A stretch of DNA of 44,214 nt from an uncultured Bacillaceae bacterium (GTDB taxonomy: Bacteria; Bacillota; Bacilli; Bacillales; Cytobacillaceae), in the NCBI GenBank assembly GCA_937995745.1, contig CALKIU010000164.1, positions 1-44,214 on the forward strand. The letters are read 5' to 3'. The position numbers and the translations under genes were made by a program. Position 1 is the first letter of the stretch, and each line of letters opens with the position of its first letter. The notes beneath the pieces were generated by a model. The model had not been told where the DNA came from. It saw only the letters and a program-made list of their open reading frames with translations, and did not search any database. Positions 33,371-42,264 of the stretch are shown piece by piece.

Positions 33371-35479
33371 ATGAATCGGATCTTTCGCAATACGATTTTT
33401 TATTTGCTGATTTTTTTGGTGATAATCGGCGTCATCAGCTTCTTTAACGGAAGCAATGAGCCGACAAAAAATATAAAATACAGCGAATTTATTGAACATT
33501 TGGAAGCCGGCGACATTAAAACGTTGAATGTCCAGCCCATCAGAGGGGTCTATGAAATAAAGGGAACGATGAAGACCAAAGACGGAGAAATCCCTTATTT
33601 GACATATGTTTGGGATGATGATACGGTCCGATCCCTTGTCAATGAAGCAGCCAAAAAAGTGGAAGTGGATGTCCAGCCGGCCGAAGAAACGAGCGGCTGG
33701 GTTACATTTTTGACATCCTTGATACCGTTTATCATTATTTTAGTCCTGTTCTTCTTCCTCCTCAATCAGGCGCAGGGCGGCGGCAGCCGTGTCATGAATT
33801 TTGGAAAGAGCAAGGCGAAACTTTACAGTGACGATAAAAACAAAGTCCGCTTTAAAGACGTGGCCGGTGCGGATGAAGAGAAGCAGGAATTGATTGAGGT
33901 TGTTGAATTTTTGAAAGATCCCCGCAAATTTGCCGAATTGGGCGCAAGAATCCCGAAAGGCGTTTTGCTTGTCGGTCCTCCGGGTACCGGTAAAACCCTG
34001 CTGGCCCGGGCAGTGGCCGGCGAAGCGGGAGTTCCGTTTTTCTCCATCAGCGGTTCCGATTTCGTCGAAATGTTCGTTGGTGTAGGGGCTTCCCGTGTTC
34101 GCGATTTGTTCGAAACGGCGAAGAAAAACGCTCCTTGTATCATTTTTATTGACGAAATTGACGCGGTCGGACGCCAGCGCGGCGCGGGACTGGGCGGCGG
34201 ACATGACGAGCGTGAGCAAACGTTGAACCAATTGCTCGTGGAAATGGACGGGTTCAGTGCCAATGAAGGAATCATTATCATTGCGGCAACAAACCGTCCG
34301 GACATCCTTGACCCGGCATTGCTTCGTCCGGGACGCTTTGACCGTCAGATCACCGTTGACCGCCCGGATGTGAAAGGCCGGGAAGCGGTTCTCAAAGTTC
34401 ACGCCCGCAACAAGCCGTTGGACGAATCGGTCAGCTTGAAGACGATCGCCATGCGCACACCCGGATTTTCCGGCGCCGATTTGGAAAACTTGCTCAATGA
34501 AGCGGCTCTTGTGGCGGCGCGGCAAAACAAGAAGAAAATTGATATGAGCGATATCGATGAAGCGACGGACAGGGTCATTGCCGGACCGGCCAAGAAAAGC
34601 CGCGTCATTTCCGAAAAAGAAAGAAAAATCGTTGCCTTCCACGAAGCCGGGCACACTGTTTTGGGTCTCATGCTGTCCGATGCGGAAATGGTACATAAAG
34701 TTACCATCATTCCCCGCGGCCAGGCAGGCGGTTATGCGGTTATGCTGCCGAAAGAAGACCGTTACTTTATGACAAAATCCGAACTTTTGGATAAAATTAC
34801 CGGTTTACTGGGCGGCCGTGTCGCCGAGGAGATTGTGTTCGGTGAAGTGAGCACCGGAGCTCATAATGACTTTCAGCGCGCTACCAATATTGCCCGCCGG
34901 ATGGTAACGGAATTCGGAATGAGCGAAAAACTTGGTCCGTTGCAATTTGGCCAGCCGCAAGGACATGTGTTCCTCGGCCGCGATTTGGGTCATGAGCAAA
35001 ATTATTCTGATGCAATCGCGTATGAAATCGACCTTGAAGTGCAGCGGATTATTAAAGAATGCTATGAACGGGCACGGAAAGTTTTGACCGAAAACCGCGA
35101 CAAACTCGATTTGATTGCCAATACATTGCTTGAAGTGGAAACGCTCAATGCCGAACAGATCAAGCATTTGGTAGAACACGGCAAGCTTCCTGAAAATAAT
35201 AATTCCAACAATGAGAATCATCAGCCGGAAGACAGCGGCGTGAAAGTGAACATCGGCGAACATAAAGAAGGGAAGGAAGAAACTTCCTCCGAAGAAACTT
35301 CCGGAAAAGAAGAAAAGCGGGAAGAAGCTTCCGCAAACGAAGAGGAATTGAAATCCGGAGAAAGTGAAGAATCCGAAGACCGGAAAGATTCCCGGCAGAA
35401 TTCGGCTGCTGACGAAGGTGCTTCGAAAGAAGAGCCGAAGTCAGAAGATGCTGATAAAAACAAAGATCAAAAAGAATAA
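33371..35479 (+). CDS. ftsH: ATP-dependent zinc metalloprotease FtsH
   Basis: The 702-residue membrane-bound AAA protease degrades misfolded membrane proteins and regulators. Two membrane segments lie at about 9-25 and 115-138. The AAA domain has Walker A GPPGTGKT (202-209), Walker B IIFIDEID and the second region of homology (ATNRPDILDPALLRPGRFD). The zinc site is HEAGH (424-428). A very acidic, Ser/Glu/Lys-rich low-complexity tail fills about the last 90 residues, making it roughly 65 longer than B. subtilis FtsH (637). The ATG follows GGGAGGAGG. It has its own promoter and a strong terminator. Confidence 0.97.
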   Translation: MNRIFRNTIFYLLIFLVIIGVISFFNGSNEPTKNIKYSEFIEHLEAGDIKTLNVQPIRGVYEIKGTMKTKDGEIPYLTYVWDDDTVRSLVNEAAKKVEVDVQPAEETSGWVTFLTSLIPFIIILVLFFFLLNQAQGGGSRVMNFGKSKAKLYSDDKNKVRFKDVAGADEEKQELIEVVEFLKDPRKFAELGARIPKGVLLVGPPGTGKTLLARAVAGEAGVPFFSISGSDFVEMFVGVGASRVRDLFETAKKNAPCIIFIDEIDAVGRQRGAGLGGGHDEREQTLNQLLVEMDGFSANEGIIIIAATNRPDILDPALLRPGRFDRQITVDRPDVKGREAVLKVHARNKPLDESVSLKTIAMRTPGFSGADLENLLNEAALVAARQNKKKIDMSDIDEATDRVIAGPAKKSRVISEKERKIVAFHEAGHTVLGLMLSDAEMVHKVTIIPRGQAGGYAVMLPKEDRYFMTKSELLDKITGLLGGRVAEEIVFGEVSTGAHNDFQRATNIARRMVTEFGMSEKLGPLQFGQPQGHVFLGRDLGHEQNYSDAIAYEIDLEVQRIIKECYERARKVLTENRDKLDLIANTLLEVETLNAEQIKHLVEHGKLPENNNSNNENHQPEDSGVKVNIGEHKEGKEETSSEETSGKEEKREEASANEEELKSGESEESEDRKDSRQNSAADEGASKEEPKSEDADKNKDQKE

Positions 35480-35500
35480 AGCCGTATTTAATGAACGATA

Positions 35501-35547
35501 AAACCCCCTTCAGGCGGACAGGCGGAATCTGCCGGAGGGGGTTTTTT
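35501..35547 (+). terminator. Intrinsic terminator after ftsH
   Basis: AAACCCCCTTC (35501-35511) pairs with GGAGGGGGTTT (35534-35544) and is followed by T-rich sequence. Confidence 0.9.
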
Positions 35548-35640
35548 GATCGTTCGCCATACGGTGCTGCACGGCCGTTTCTTTTTACGCGGAAAATCTT
35601 TTTCGGACAAGGCCTGCTATACACAAATGATGATCGATTA

Positions 35641-35649
35641 TGGTAAAAT
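35641..35649 (+). promoter_or_regulatory. Extended -10 promoter candidate of coaX
   Basis: TG-G-TAAAAT gives an extended -10, 90 bases before the coaX start; no good -35 is seen. Confidence 0.4.
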
Positions 35650-35738
35650 GTGTGCAGTGTATTTCTGTCCTTGCGCTCTCCCGGCCGCAAAGCCCAGGCG
35701 GGAAGCTTTTTTCATATCAGAGCAAAGTGGTGAGAACT

Positions 35739-36515
35739 GTGATTCTTGTAATTGATGTCGGAAACACAAATATGGTTTTAGGCGTGTACGACCGAAACGT
35801 ATTAAAATATCATTGGCGGATCGGAACCGATCGGAATAAAACGGAAGATGAATACGGCATGCTCATTAAAGAGCTTTTTGCCCATTCGGAAGTGGATTTC
35901 TCTTCCATATCGGGAATCATTATTTCATCTGTTGTACCGCCGATCATGCTTGCTTTGGAAAGAATGTGCACAAAATACTTTAATATAAAGCCGTTAATTG
36001 TCGGCCCGGGCATTAAAACAGGGCTGGATATCAAGTACGACAATCCCCGTGAGGTAGGGGCCGACAGAATCGTCAATGCGGTGGCGGCCATTCATGAATA
36101 CGGTGCGCCATTAATCATTGTCGATTTTGGAACGGCTACGACATATTGCTATATTAACGAGCACAAACAATATTTGGGGGGAGCCATCGCGCCTGGGGTG
36201 TACATCTCCACGGAGGCCCTTTATTCCCGGGCGGCAAAACTTCCCCGGATCGAAATTACCCGCCCGGAAGGCGGTGTGATTGGCAAAAATACTGTCGCTG
36301 CCATGCAGGCGGGGATTTTATACGGCAGCGTGGGAATGGTCGAAGGAATCGTCAAGAGGATGAAAGAACAAAGCAAAGAAAGACCGATGGTCATTGCAAC
36401 CGGCGGACTTTCCGCTTTGATTGCCAGTGAAACAAAAGTGATCGACATTGTCGATCCGTTTTTGACTCTAAAAGGACTGAAACTGATTTATGAGCGGAAT
36501 ATGGAAGGAAAATAA
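35739..36515 (+). CDS. coaX: Type III pantothenate kinase
   Basis: The 258-residue ASKHA-fold kinase phosphorylates pantothenate, the first step of coenzyme A synthesis. The family motifs are visible: DVGNTN near the start (residues 6-11), REVGADRIVNAVAA, IVDFGTATTYCY and GGAIAPGVYIS. The open frame extends upstream to 35640, but the GTG at 35739 gives the family start VILVIDVGNTN and the B. subtilis length; a GGTGAG site precedes it. hslO follows after about 90 bases, without a terminator. Confidence 0.95.
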   Translation: MILVIDVGNTNMVLGVYDRNVLKYHWRIGTDRNKTEDEYGMLIKELFAHSEVDFSSISGIIISSVVPPIMLALERMCTKYFNIKPLIVGPGIKTGLDIKYDNPREVGADRIVNAVAAIHEYGAPLIIVDFGTATTYCYINEHKQYLGGAIAPGVYISTEALYSRAAKLPRIEITRPEGGVIGKNTVAAMQAGILYGSVGMVEGIVKRMKEQSKERPMVIATGGLSALIASETKVIDIVDPFLTLKGLKLIYERNMEGK

Positions 36516-36604
36516 AATGGATGTTTAACGGACAGGCTCATCGGCAATGAAAGGTCCAACCGGCCGGGGGTAGAATACGATGTTGACAAAGGAGGTAAGA
36601 TGCC

Positions 36605-37495
36605 TTGGGTGATTATTTGGTGAAGGCTCTTGCTTATAACGGACAAATTCGTGCCTATGCTGTAAGAAGCACGGAAACAGTGAACGAAGCCCAGCGCCGC
36701 CATTATACATGGCCGACCGCATCAGCCGCCCTCGGTCGGGCGATGTCCGCGGCGGTGATGATGGGTTCGATGCTGAAAGGGGAAGAGAAGCTGACGGTCA
36801 AAATTGAAGGGGACGGTCCCTTGGGCGTCATTCTCGTCGACACGAACGCCAAGGGTGAAGTGAGAGGGTATGTGGCAAATCCGCACGTTCATGTCGATTT
36901 GAACAAAGAAGGGAAGCTCGATGTCCGGAAAGCGGTCGGCACGTCCGGTTTTTTATCCGTCGTGAAGGATATGGGCCGGGGGGATTTTTTCACCGGACAA
37001 GTGCCCCTCGTTTCCGGAGAACTGGGAGAAGACTTTACTTATTATTTCGCTTCATCGGAGCAAATCCCGTCCTCGGTCGGGGTGGGAGTTCTTGTCAACC
37101 CGGATAATACGATCCGCGCCGCCGGGGGATTTATCATCCAAGTGATGCCGGGCGCGACCGATGAAACGATTACGGCGATTGAAAACAGGCTGAAAAAACT
37201 TCCTCCCATTTCCCAATTGATTGAACAAGGAATGACGCCGGAAGAACTGCTTTATGAACTGTTGGGGAAAGACAACGTCAAAATTTTGGACACACTTCCG
37301 GTGCGTTTTCATTGCACATGTTCAAAAGAACGCTTTGCCCGGGCGCTCGTCAGTCTCGGAGCGGATGATTTGCAAGACATGATTGAAAAAGAAGGAAAAG
37401 CGGAGACACAATGCCACTTTTGCAACGAAAAATATTTGTTCAGCCGGGAGGAGCTCGAACAATTGCGGCAGCAGGCGATAAAAGGAAATGCATGA
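36605..37495 (+). CDS. hslO: Redox-regulated chaperone Hsp33
   Basis: The 296-residue holdase chaperone is activated by oxidation. The C-terminal zinc centre is complete: C237 and C239 (FHCTCSKERF), then C270 and C273 (QCHFCNEKY). The N-terminal domain (1 to about 180) and linker match the family (AYNGQIRAYAVRSTE; SSVGVGVLVNPDN). The TTG at 36605 gives MGDYLVKALAYNG and follows AAAGGAGG (36588-36595). It probably forms a transcript with coaX and ends at the 37552 terminator. Confidence 0.96.
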   Translation: MGDYLVKALAYNGQIRAYAVRSTETVNEAQRRHYTWPTASAALGRAMSAAVMMGSMLKGEEKLTVKIEGDGPLGVILVDTNAKGEVRGYVANPHVHVDLNKEGKLDVRKAVGTSGFLSVVKDMGRGDFFTGQVPLVSGELGEDFTYYFASSEQIPSSVGVGVLVNPDNTIRAAGGFIIQVMPGATDETITAIENRLKKLPPISQLIEQGMTPEELLYELLGKDNVKILDTLPVRFHCTCSKERFARALVSLGADDLQDMIEKEGKAETQCHFCNEKYLFSREELEQLRQQAIKGNA

Positions 37496-37551
37496 ACGGA
37501 GCCTGCGCGCCGTTCCCGCAGCTACCCAGCAAGATAAACAAGAAAACGGAC

Positions 37552-37590
37552 GGACACGGAAGGCTTTACGCCGGAGTGTCCTTATTTTTT
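37552..37590 (+). terminator. Intrinsic terminator after hslO
   Basis: GGACAC/GTGTCC (37552-37557/37576-37581) with inner GGC/GCC is followed by TTATTTTTTT. The rest of the 360-base gap up to cysK holds a T-rich tract (37761-37774) after a weak GGG/CCC hairpin and the cysK promoter, but no supported gene. In B. subtilis yacD lies here. Confidence 0.75.
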
Positions 37591-37785
37591 TGCAAACAAT
37601 AGTGCCCGGCGCAGGCGGCGAAGGTTGGGACTGTCAGGCCGCCGACTTCCATTGCGGCATCAAAAAATGGGATAATAGGAGGAGAGAGAGCCGCCTTCGG
37701 GGATCATTTCAGTATAAAAAGACCCGGCTTGTTGAATGAATAAGAAGGGCGGAAAGTCCCGTTTTTATTTTTTTGTATAAATTGA

Positions 37786-37814
37786 TTGACAATTTTAAGC
37801 TAGGTTGCTAAATT
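37786..37814 (+). promoter_or_regulatory. Sigma-A promoter of cysK
   Basis: TTGACA (37786-37791), 17 bases, TAAATT (37809-37814), 44 bases before cysK. A CymR operator was looked for and not convincingly found. No S-box or T-box leader fits in the short leader. Confidence 0.75.
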
Positions 37815-37857
37815 AGTATTAAACCAATGAAAATACTCGGATTAAGAGGTGGATGAA

Positions 37858-38784
37858 ATGGCACGTGTAGCTAATTCAGTTGCTGAATTGGTTGGGCAAA
37901 CCCCGATTGTGAAATTGAACCGCATCGTTGATGAAAATAGCGCGGATGTATATTTAAAATTGGAATATTTCAATCCCGGCAGCAGCGTGAAAGACAGAAT
38001 CGCGCTGGCGATGATCGAAGCGGCGGAAAAGGAAGGCCTTTTAAAAGAAGGTTCAACGATTATTGAACCGACAAGCGGAAACACGGGCATCGGCCTGGCG
38101 ATGATTGCCGCTGCGAAAGGGTATAAAGCGGTTCTTGTTATGCCCGACACAATGAGCTTGGAGCGCCGCAACCTGCTGCGCGCATACGGCGCGGAACTCG
38201 TTTTGACACCCGGCTCCAAAGGGATGAAAGGGGCCATTGAAAAGGCGGAAGAGCTGGCCAAAGAACACGGCTATTTTATGCCGCAGCAATTTACGAACCC
38301 GGCCAACCCGGAAATTCACAGACAAACGACGGCCCGGGAAATTCTTGAGCAAATGAGCGACGGACTGGACGCTTTTGTGGCAGGCGTCGGCACCGGCGGA
38401 ACGATCACAGGCGTTGGCCAAGTTATTAAGGAAAAATATCCGGATGTGAAAATATACGCCGTGGAGCCGGCTGATTCACCCGTATTATCCGGAGGAAAAC
38501 CGGGCCCCCACAAAATCCAGGGCATCGGCGCTGGTTTTGTGCCGGAAGTGCTCGATACGGACATTTATGACGAAGTGCTGAAAATAACGAACGAGGAAGC
38601 GTTTGAATGGTCGAGAAAAGCCGGGCAGCAAGAAGGCATTCTTTGCGGAATTTCTTCCGGAGCGGCCATTGCGGGCGCGATCAAAGTCGCCAAACAGCTC
38701 GGAAAAGGGAAAAAAGTGCTGGCCATTATTCCCGACAACGGGGAGCGCTATTTGAGCACGGCGCTGTTCCAATACGAAAAGTAA
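37858..38784 (+). CDS. cysK: Cysteine synthase (O-acetylserine sulfhydrylase) A
   Basis: The 308-residue PLP enzyme makes cysteine from O-acetylserine and sulfide. The PLP lysine K45 sits in NPGSSVKDRI. The substrate loop EPTSGNTGIGLAM and the phosphate-binding GTGGTITG are present, as is the C-terminal GISSGAAIAGAIKVA. The ATG at 37858 gives MARVANSVAELVG and follows AAGAGGTGG by 5 bases; an in-frame GTG at 37849 lies inside that site. It is monocistronic, with its own promoter and terminator. Confidence 0.97.
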   Translation: MARVANSVAELVGQTPIVKLNRIVDENSADVYLKLEYFNPGSSVKDRIALAMIEAAEKEGLLKEGSTIIEPTSGNTGIGLAMIAAAKGYKAVLVMPDTMSLERRNLLRAYGAELVLTPGSKGMKGAIEKAEELAKEHGYFMPQQFTNPANPEIHRQTTAREILEQMSDGLDAFVAGVGTGGTITGVGQVIKEKYPDVKIYAVEPADSPVLSGGKPGPHKIQGIGAGFVPEVLDTDIYDEVLKITNEEAFEWSRKAGQQEGILCGISSGAAIAGAIKVAKQLGKGKKVLAIIPDNGERYLSTALFQYEK

Positions 38785-38817
38785 CGTTCCGACGGAGATT
38801 CGGAACAAAACAGAGGC

Positions 38818-38853
38818 AAAAAGGCAATGGATTGGGTGTCCATTGCTTTTTTG
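38818..38853 (+). terminator. Intrinsic terminator after cysK
   Basis: GCAATGGA/TCCATTGC (38824-38831/38839-38846), flanked by A-rich and T6 tracts. A second hairpin GTTCCG/CGGAAC (38786-38791/38801-38806) lies just before it. Confidence 0.88.
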
Positions 38854-39055
38854 TGTTGTGGGCAAAATTTTACAGGGATTGCCCGCGCTTTTTTCAGGCA
38901 CTTGCTTCAACCCGTTTTGCCGCGGGCGCTTGCTCCCTGCCTTGGCTTTGGAGGAATTGGCCCGTTTTTACAGATAAGAACCGTGTAAGGATGAAAATCT
39001 TAGTGTATGATATAAAGGGATCAGGAATGATGCCAGAACAGAGCGGGGAGATGAA

Positions 39056-39901
39056 ATGGAAATGGTGAAAGACCGAGTGATTCAGTGCGGCCCCTACGTG
39101 CTGGACTACGGCAAAAAAACGTTGATTATGGGAATATTGAATGTCACTCCCGATTCATTTTCCGACGGGGGCAAGTTTTTGGATCCGGAAAAAGCTGTCC
39201 GCCATGCCCGCGAGATGGTGGAGCAGGGTGCGGATATCATAGATGTGGGGGGAGAGTCCACAAGGCCGGGGCATGAACCCGTTTCGGCGGAAGAGGAGAT
39301 GGAGCGGATTATCCCGGTCATTGAAGCGCTCGCCAAAGAGATTCAAGTGCCTATCTCCGTTGATACATACAAAGCAAAAGTGGCGGAAGCGGCATTAAAA
39401 GCCGGAGCCCATATCATCAATGATATTTGGGGGGCCAAAGCGGATCCGGACATGGCAAAAGTGGCCGCCCAATATGATGTTCCGATTATTTTAATGCACA
39501 ACAGAAAAGAAAGAAATTACCAATCCTTTTTCCGGGACGTCATGAATGATTTGTTTGAAAGCATCCAAATTGCCAAAAAGGCCGGCGTGAGAGACGAGAA
39601 CATTATCCTCGATCCGGGAATCGGTTTTGCGAAAGACTTATCAGAAAATTTGGAAATGATGAGAAATCTTGATAAGCTGGTAGGAATAGGGTACCCGGTT
39701 CTTTTGGCGGTGTCCAAAAAGCGGATGATCGGCGGGGTGCTGGACTTGCCCGTCCATGACCGGATGGAAGGGACAGGGGCGGCGATTTGCTACGGCATCC
39801 AAAAAGGTTGCCAATTAGTCCGCGTTCATGACGTAAAAGAGATGAGCCGAATGGCCCGGATGATGGATGCTTTAATGGGAAAAGGTGAATTCAATGGATA
39901 G
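39056..39901 (+). CDS. folP: Dihydropteroate synthase
   Basis: The 281-residue TIM-barrel enzyme condenses p-aminobenzoate with dihydropterin pyrophosphate and is the target of sulfonamides. Motifs are GILNVTPDSFSDGG, DIIDVGGESTRPG, the ISVDTYKAKVAEAAL segment, ILDPGIGFAKD and VRVHDVKEM. The ATG at 39056 lies 5 bases after GGGGAG; a second in-frame ATG is two codons later. It directly follows the cysK terminator, with no pabB, pabA or pabC between. It overlaps the next gene by 8 bases. Confidence 0.96.
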   Translation: MEMVKDRVIQCGPYVLDYGKKTLIMGILNVTPDSFSDGGKFLDPEKAVRHAREMVEQGADIIDVGGESTRPGHEPVSAEEEMERIIPVIEALAKEIQVPISVDTYKAKVAEAALKAGAHIINDIWGAKADPDMAKVAAQYDVPIILMHNRKERNYQSFFRDVMNDLFESIQIAKKAGVRDENIILDPGIGFAKDLSENLEMMRNLDKLVGIGYPVLLAVSKKRMIGGVLDLPVHDRMEGTGAAICYGIQKGCQLVRVHDVKEMSRMARMMDALMGKGEFNG

Positions 39902-40784
39902 AATCTACCTTAATCACATGGAATTTTACGGTTATCACGGTGTTTACCCTGAAGAAAACAAACTGGGCCAGCGCTTTATCGTCGATTTAATCGCCGAACT
40001 GGATCTGAGGAAAGCGGGGGAAAATGATGACCTCACCGAGTCCGTCAGCTATGCGGAGCTGTTTGAAACATGCCGGGAAATTGTCGAGGGAGAGCCTTGC
40101 AAACTGATCGAAACAGTGGCCGAAAAAATTGCCGCCGCCTGTTTGCAAAGGTTTCCCAAAATTGAAACGGTTACGGTGACGGTGATTAAACCGGACCCGC
40201 CCATCAACGGACATTTCCACTCGATGGCCGTGGAAATCACGAGAAGCCGGGAGATCATGAAACACAGGGCTTACCTTTCCCTCGGCTCCAATCTGGGCGA
40301 CCGCTATGAAAACCTCGCCAGAGCGATCGGACTTTTGGATGAGTACGATGAAATTGAATTGGAATCATGTTCCTCCATTTATGAAACGGACCCGGTCGGA
40401 TATGTCGACCAAGAACGCTTTTTAAACATGGTCATTTCCATCAGAACGGCCTTGTCGCCTTTTGAATTATTGAAAGTATGCCAAGAGATCGAACAGAAGC
40501 TGGGACGAAAAAGATTGGTCAAGTGGGGGCCGAGGAGTATCGATCTTGACATTCTCTTGTATAACCAAGAAAATATTGAAACAGAACAATTGACGGTCCC
40601 CCACCCTCGGATGTTGGAGCGGGCGTTTGTTTTAATACCCCTGCTCGAGATTGATGACAAAGTTCAAATCCCCGGAACGGATAAGCCTTTGTCTGCCTAT
40701 TTGCAAGAAATTCCAGACAGAGAGGGTGTGCAAATTTGGAAGCGGAAAAATGGGGAAGACGTATTCGCGCTTTTCGAAAACTGA
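39894..40784 (+). CDS. folBK: Fused dihydroneopterin aldolase / HPPK (FolB-FolK)
   Basis: One open frame of 296 residues covers two enzymes. Residues 1-121 are a complete dihydroneopterin aldolase (MEFYGYHGVYPEENKLGQRF; VIKPDPPINGHF). From residue 122, MKHRAYLSLGSNLGDRYEN starts a complete 6-hydroxymethyl-dihydropterin pyrophosphokinase (YETDPVGY; KWGPRSIDLDILLY; VPHPRMLERAFVL). The linker is only a few residues. An internal ATG at 40257 with GGGAG 3 bases before it could also start FolK alone. The first start ATG 39894 follows AAAGGTG. B. subtilis has two separate overlapping genes. Confidence 0.9.
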   Translation: MDRIYLNHMEFYGYHGVYPEENKLGQRFIVDLIAELDLRKAGENDDLTESVSYAELFETCREIVEGEPCKLIETVAEKIAAACLQRFPKIETVTVTVIKPDPPINGHFHSMAVEITRSREIMKHRAYLSLGSNLGDRYENLARAIGLLDEYDEIELESCSSIYETDPVGYVDQERFLNMVISIRTALSPFELLKVCQEIEQKLGRKRLVKWGPRSIDLDILLYNQENIETEQLTVPHPRMLERAFVLIPLLEIDDKVQIPGTDKPLSAYLQEIPDREGVQIWKRKNGEDVFALFEN

Positions 40785-40960
40785 AAGGTTACACGCAGGA
40801 AGGCTTGGCGCAATCTCTTGGCGTATCGGTTTCTGTTTTGGGAGAGGTGGAACGGGGGAACCGCGTTCCCTCGGAACAATTTGTCGAAAAAATTGCCGCC
40901 AAACTCGGTGTCAGCGTGGAGGATTTGACGCCGCCGGATATCCGTTCTGATAACAAGTGA
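40736..40960 (+). CDS. yazB: Small XRE-family HTH protein YazB
   Basis: The 74-residue protein is almost entirely one Cro/C1-type helix-turn-helix (WGRRIRAFRKLKGYTQEGLA; SLGVSVSVLGEVERGNRVPS). The function is unknown; its place after folK is conserved in Bacillus. The TTG at 40736 follows GAGAGGGTG and overlaps the end of folBK by 49 bases in another frame. Continuation of the HTH motif supports the frame. Confidence 0.88.
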   Translation: MEAEKWGRRIRAFRKLKGYTQEGLAQSLGVSVSVLGEVERGNRVPSEQFVEKIAAKLGVSVEDLTPPDIRSDNK

Positions 40961-41078
40961 AGTATCCGGGCAGACGGTTTTGTTAATAGTAATATAAAAG
41001 AAGTTCATTTGTGTTTTCTTTATTTCGGGAAGACATTCTCCCCGCTGTTTGGGGGAAGACAACAGGTGGTGAGGCTTG

Positions 41079-42077
41079 ATGTTTAAAATTGGTTCAGTGG
41101 AGATTAAAAATCCTGTCGTATTGGCCCCCATGGCCGGTGTGTGCAATTCCGCTTTCCGCTTAATTGTAAAGGAGTTCGGTGCCGGGCTCGTATATGCGGA
41201 AATGGTCAGCGACAAGGGGATAGTTTATAAAAATGAAAAGACGCTAAGCATGCTGTACATCGATGAAAGAGAGAAGCCTCTCAGCCTGCAAATTTTTGGC
41301 GGTGAAAAGGAATCATTAGTTGAGGCGGCGAAATTCGTCGATAAAAATACAAACGCGGATATAATCGATATCAATATGGGATGTCCGGTTCCGAAAGTGA
41401 CGAAGTGCGACGCCGGAGCGAAACTGCTTCTCGATCCGGATAAAATTTATGAATTTGTCTCAGCCGTCGTCGCTGCGGTGGAGAAGCCGGTCACTGTAAA
41501 AATGCGCATGGGCTGGGATGATGAGCATATTTACGCCGTTGAGAACGCACGCGCGGTGGAAGCGGCCGGCGGCAAAGCGGTCGCCATCCACGGCCGCACC
41601 CGCGTGCAAATGTATGAAGGAAAAGCGAACTGGGACATCATCAGGCAAGTAAAAGAAGCGGTCAACATCCCCGTCATCGGAAACGGGGATGTCCGTACGC
41701 CGCAAGATGCGAAACGGATGCTTGATGAAACCGGCTGCGACGGGGTGATGATCGGGCGCGCGGCACTCGGCAATCCGTGGATGATCTACCGGACGGTCAA
41801 ATATTTGGAAACGGGAGAGTTAATCGGGGAACCGACAGTAAGGGAAAAAATCGACGTGTGTTTGCTGCACCTCGACCGCTTGATCGCTTTGAAAGGCGAA
41901 AAAGTGGCTGTCCGGGAGATGCGCAAACATGCGGCCTGGTATTTGAAAGGAATCAGGGGAAGCGCCAAAGTGCGCGGCGCCGTCAATGAATGCGAAACCC
42001 GCGAGGAACTTGTCACGCTGCTGATGGATTTTCTCCGCGAAACGGAAGAAAAAGAAGCTTCTTCCCTCCACAGCTAA
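41079..42077 (+). CDS. dusB: tRNA-dihydrouridine synthase DusB
   Basis: The 332-residue FMN enzyme reduces uridine to dihydrouridine in tRNA. The TIM-barrel motifs are LAPMAGVCNSAFR, QIFGGEKESLVEAAKF, INMGCPVPKVTKCDAGA with the likely catalytic C102, HGRTRVQMYEG, and VIGNGDV with GVMIGRAALGNPW. The ATG at 41079 is preceded by AGGTGGTGAGG; an adjacent in-frame TTG (41076) is possible. A terminator follows. Confidence 0.95.
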   Translation: MFKIGSVEIKNPVVLAPMAGVCNSAFRLIVKEFGAGLVYAEMVSDKGIVYKNEKTLSMLYIDEREKPLSLQIFGGEKESLVEAAKFVDKNTNADIIDINMGCPVPKVTKCDAGAKLLLDPDKIYEFVSAVVAAVEKPVTVKMRMGWDDEHIYAVENARAVEAAGGKAVAIHGRTRVQMYEGKANWDIIRQVKEAVNIPVIGNGDVRTPQDAKRMLDETGCDGVMIGRAALGNPWMIYRTVKYLETGELIGEPTVREKIDVCLLHLDRLIALKGEKVAVREMRKHAAWYLKGIRGSAKVRGAVNECETREELVTLLMDFLRETEEKEASSLHS

Positions 42078-42121
42078 TGTTTGACTTCTTAAAGTTCATT
42101 CAATATAATACCTTTGAATGA

Positions 42122-42153
42122 AAACTGCCAGTTTTATGCTGGCAGTTTCTTTC
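42122..42153 (+). terminator. Intrinsic terminator after dusB
   Basis: A perfect 10-bp stem AAACTGCCAG/CTGGCAGTTT (42122-42131/42139-42148) is followed by CTTTC. Confidence 0.82.
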
Positions 42154-42264
42154 ATGTCAAAAGTTTTATTGCAATTGAGTTCCAGACGACCCGGTACAAA
42201 AGTGATGCTTTAACGGCGGAAAGTTCGATTTAAGCATCAATACGGAAATACGGGCGCGTTGATC

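Noticed and set aside
33740..34696. Minus-strand open frame of 318 residues opposite ftsH
   Set aside because: Covers the conserved AAA region in antisense; a typical codon-bias artefact.
37741..37857. S-box, T-box or CymR operator before cysK
   Set aside because: The leader is only about 40 bases after a good promoter, and no motif matches the CymR consensus well.
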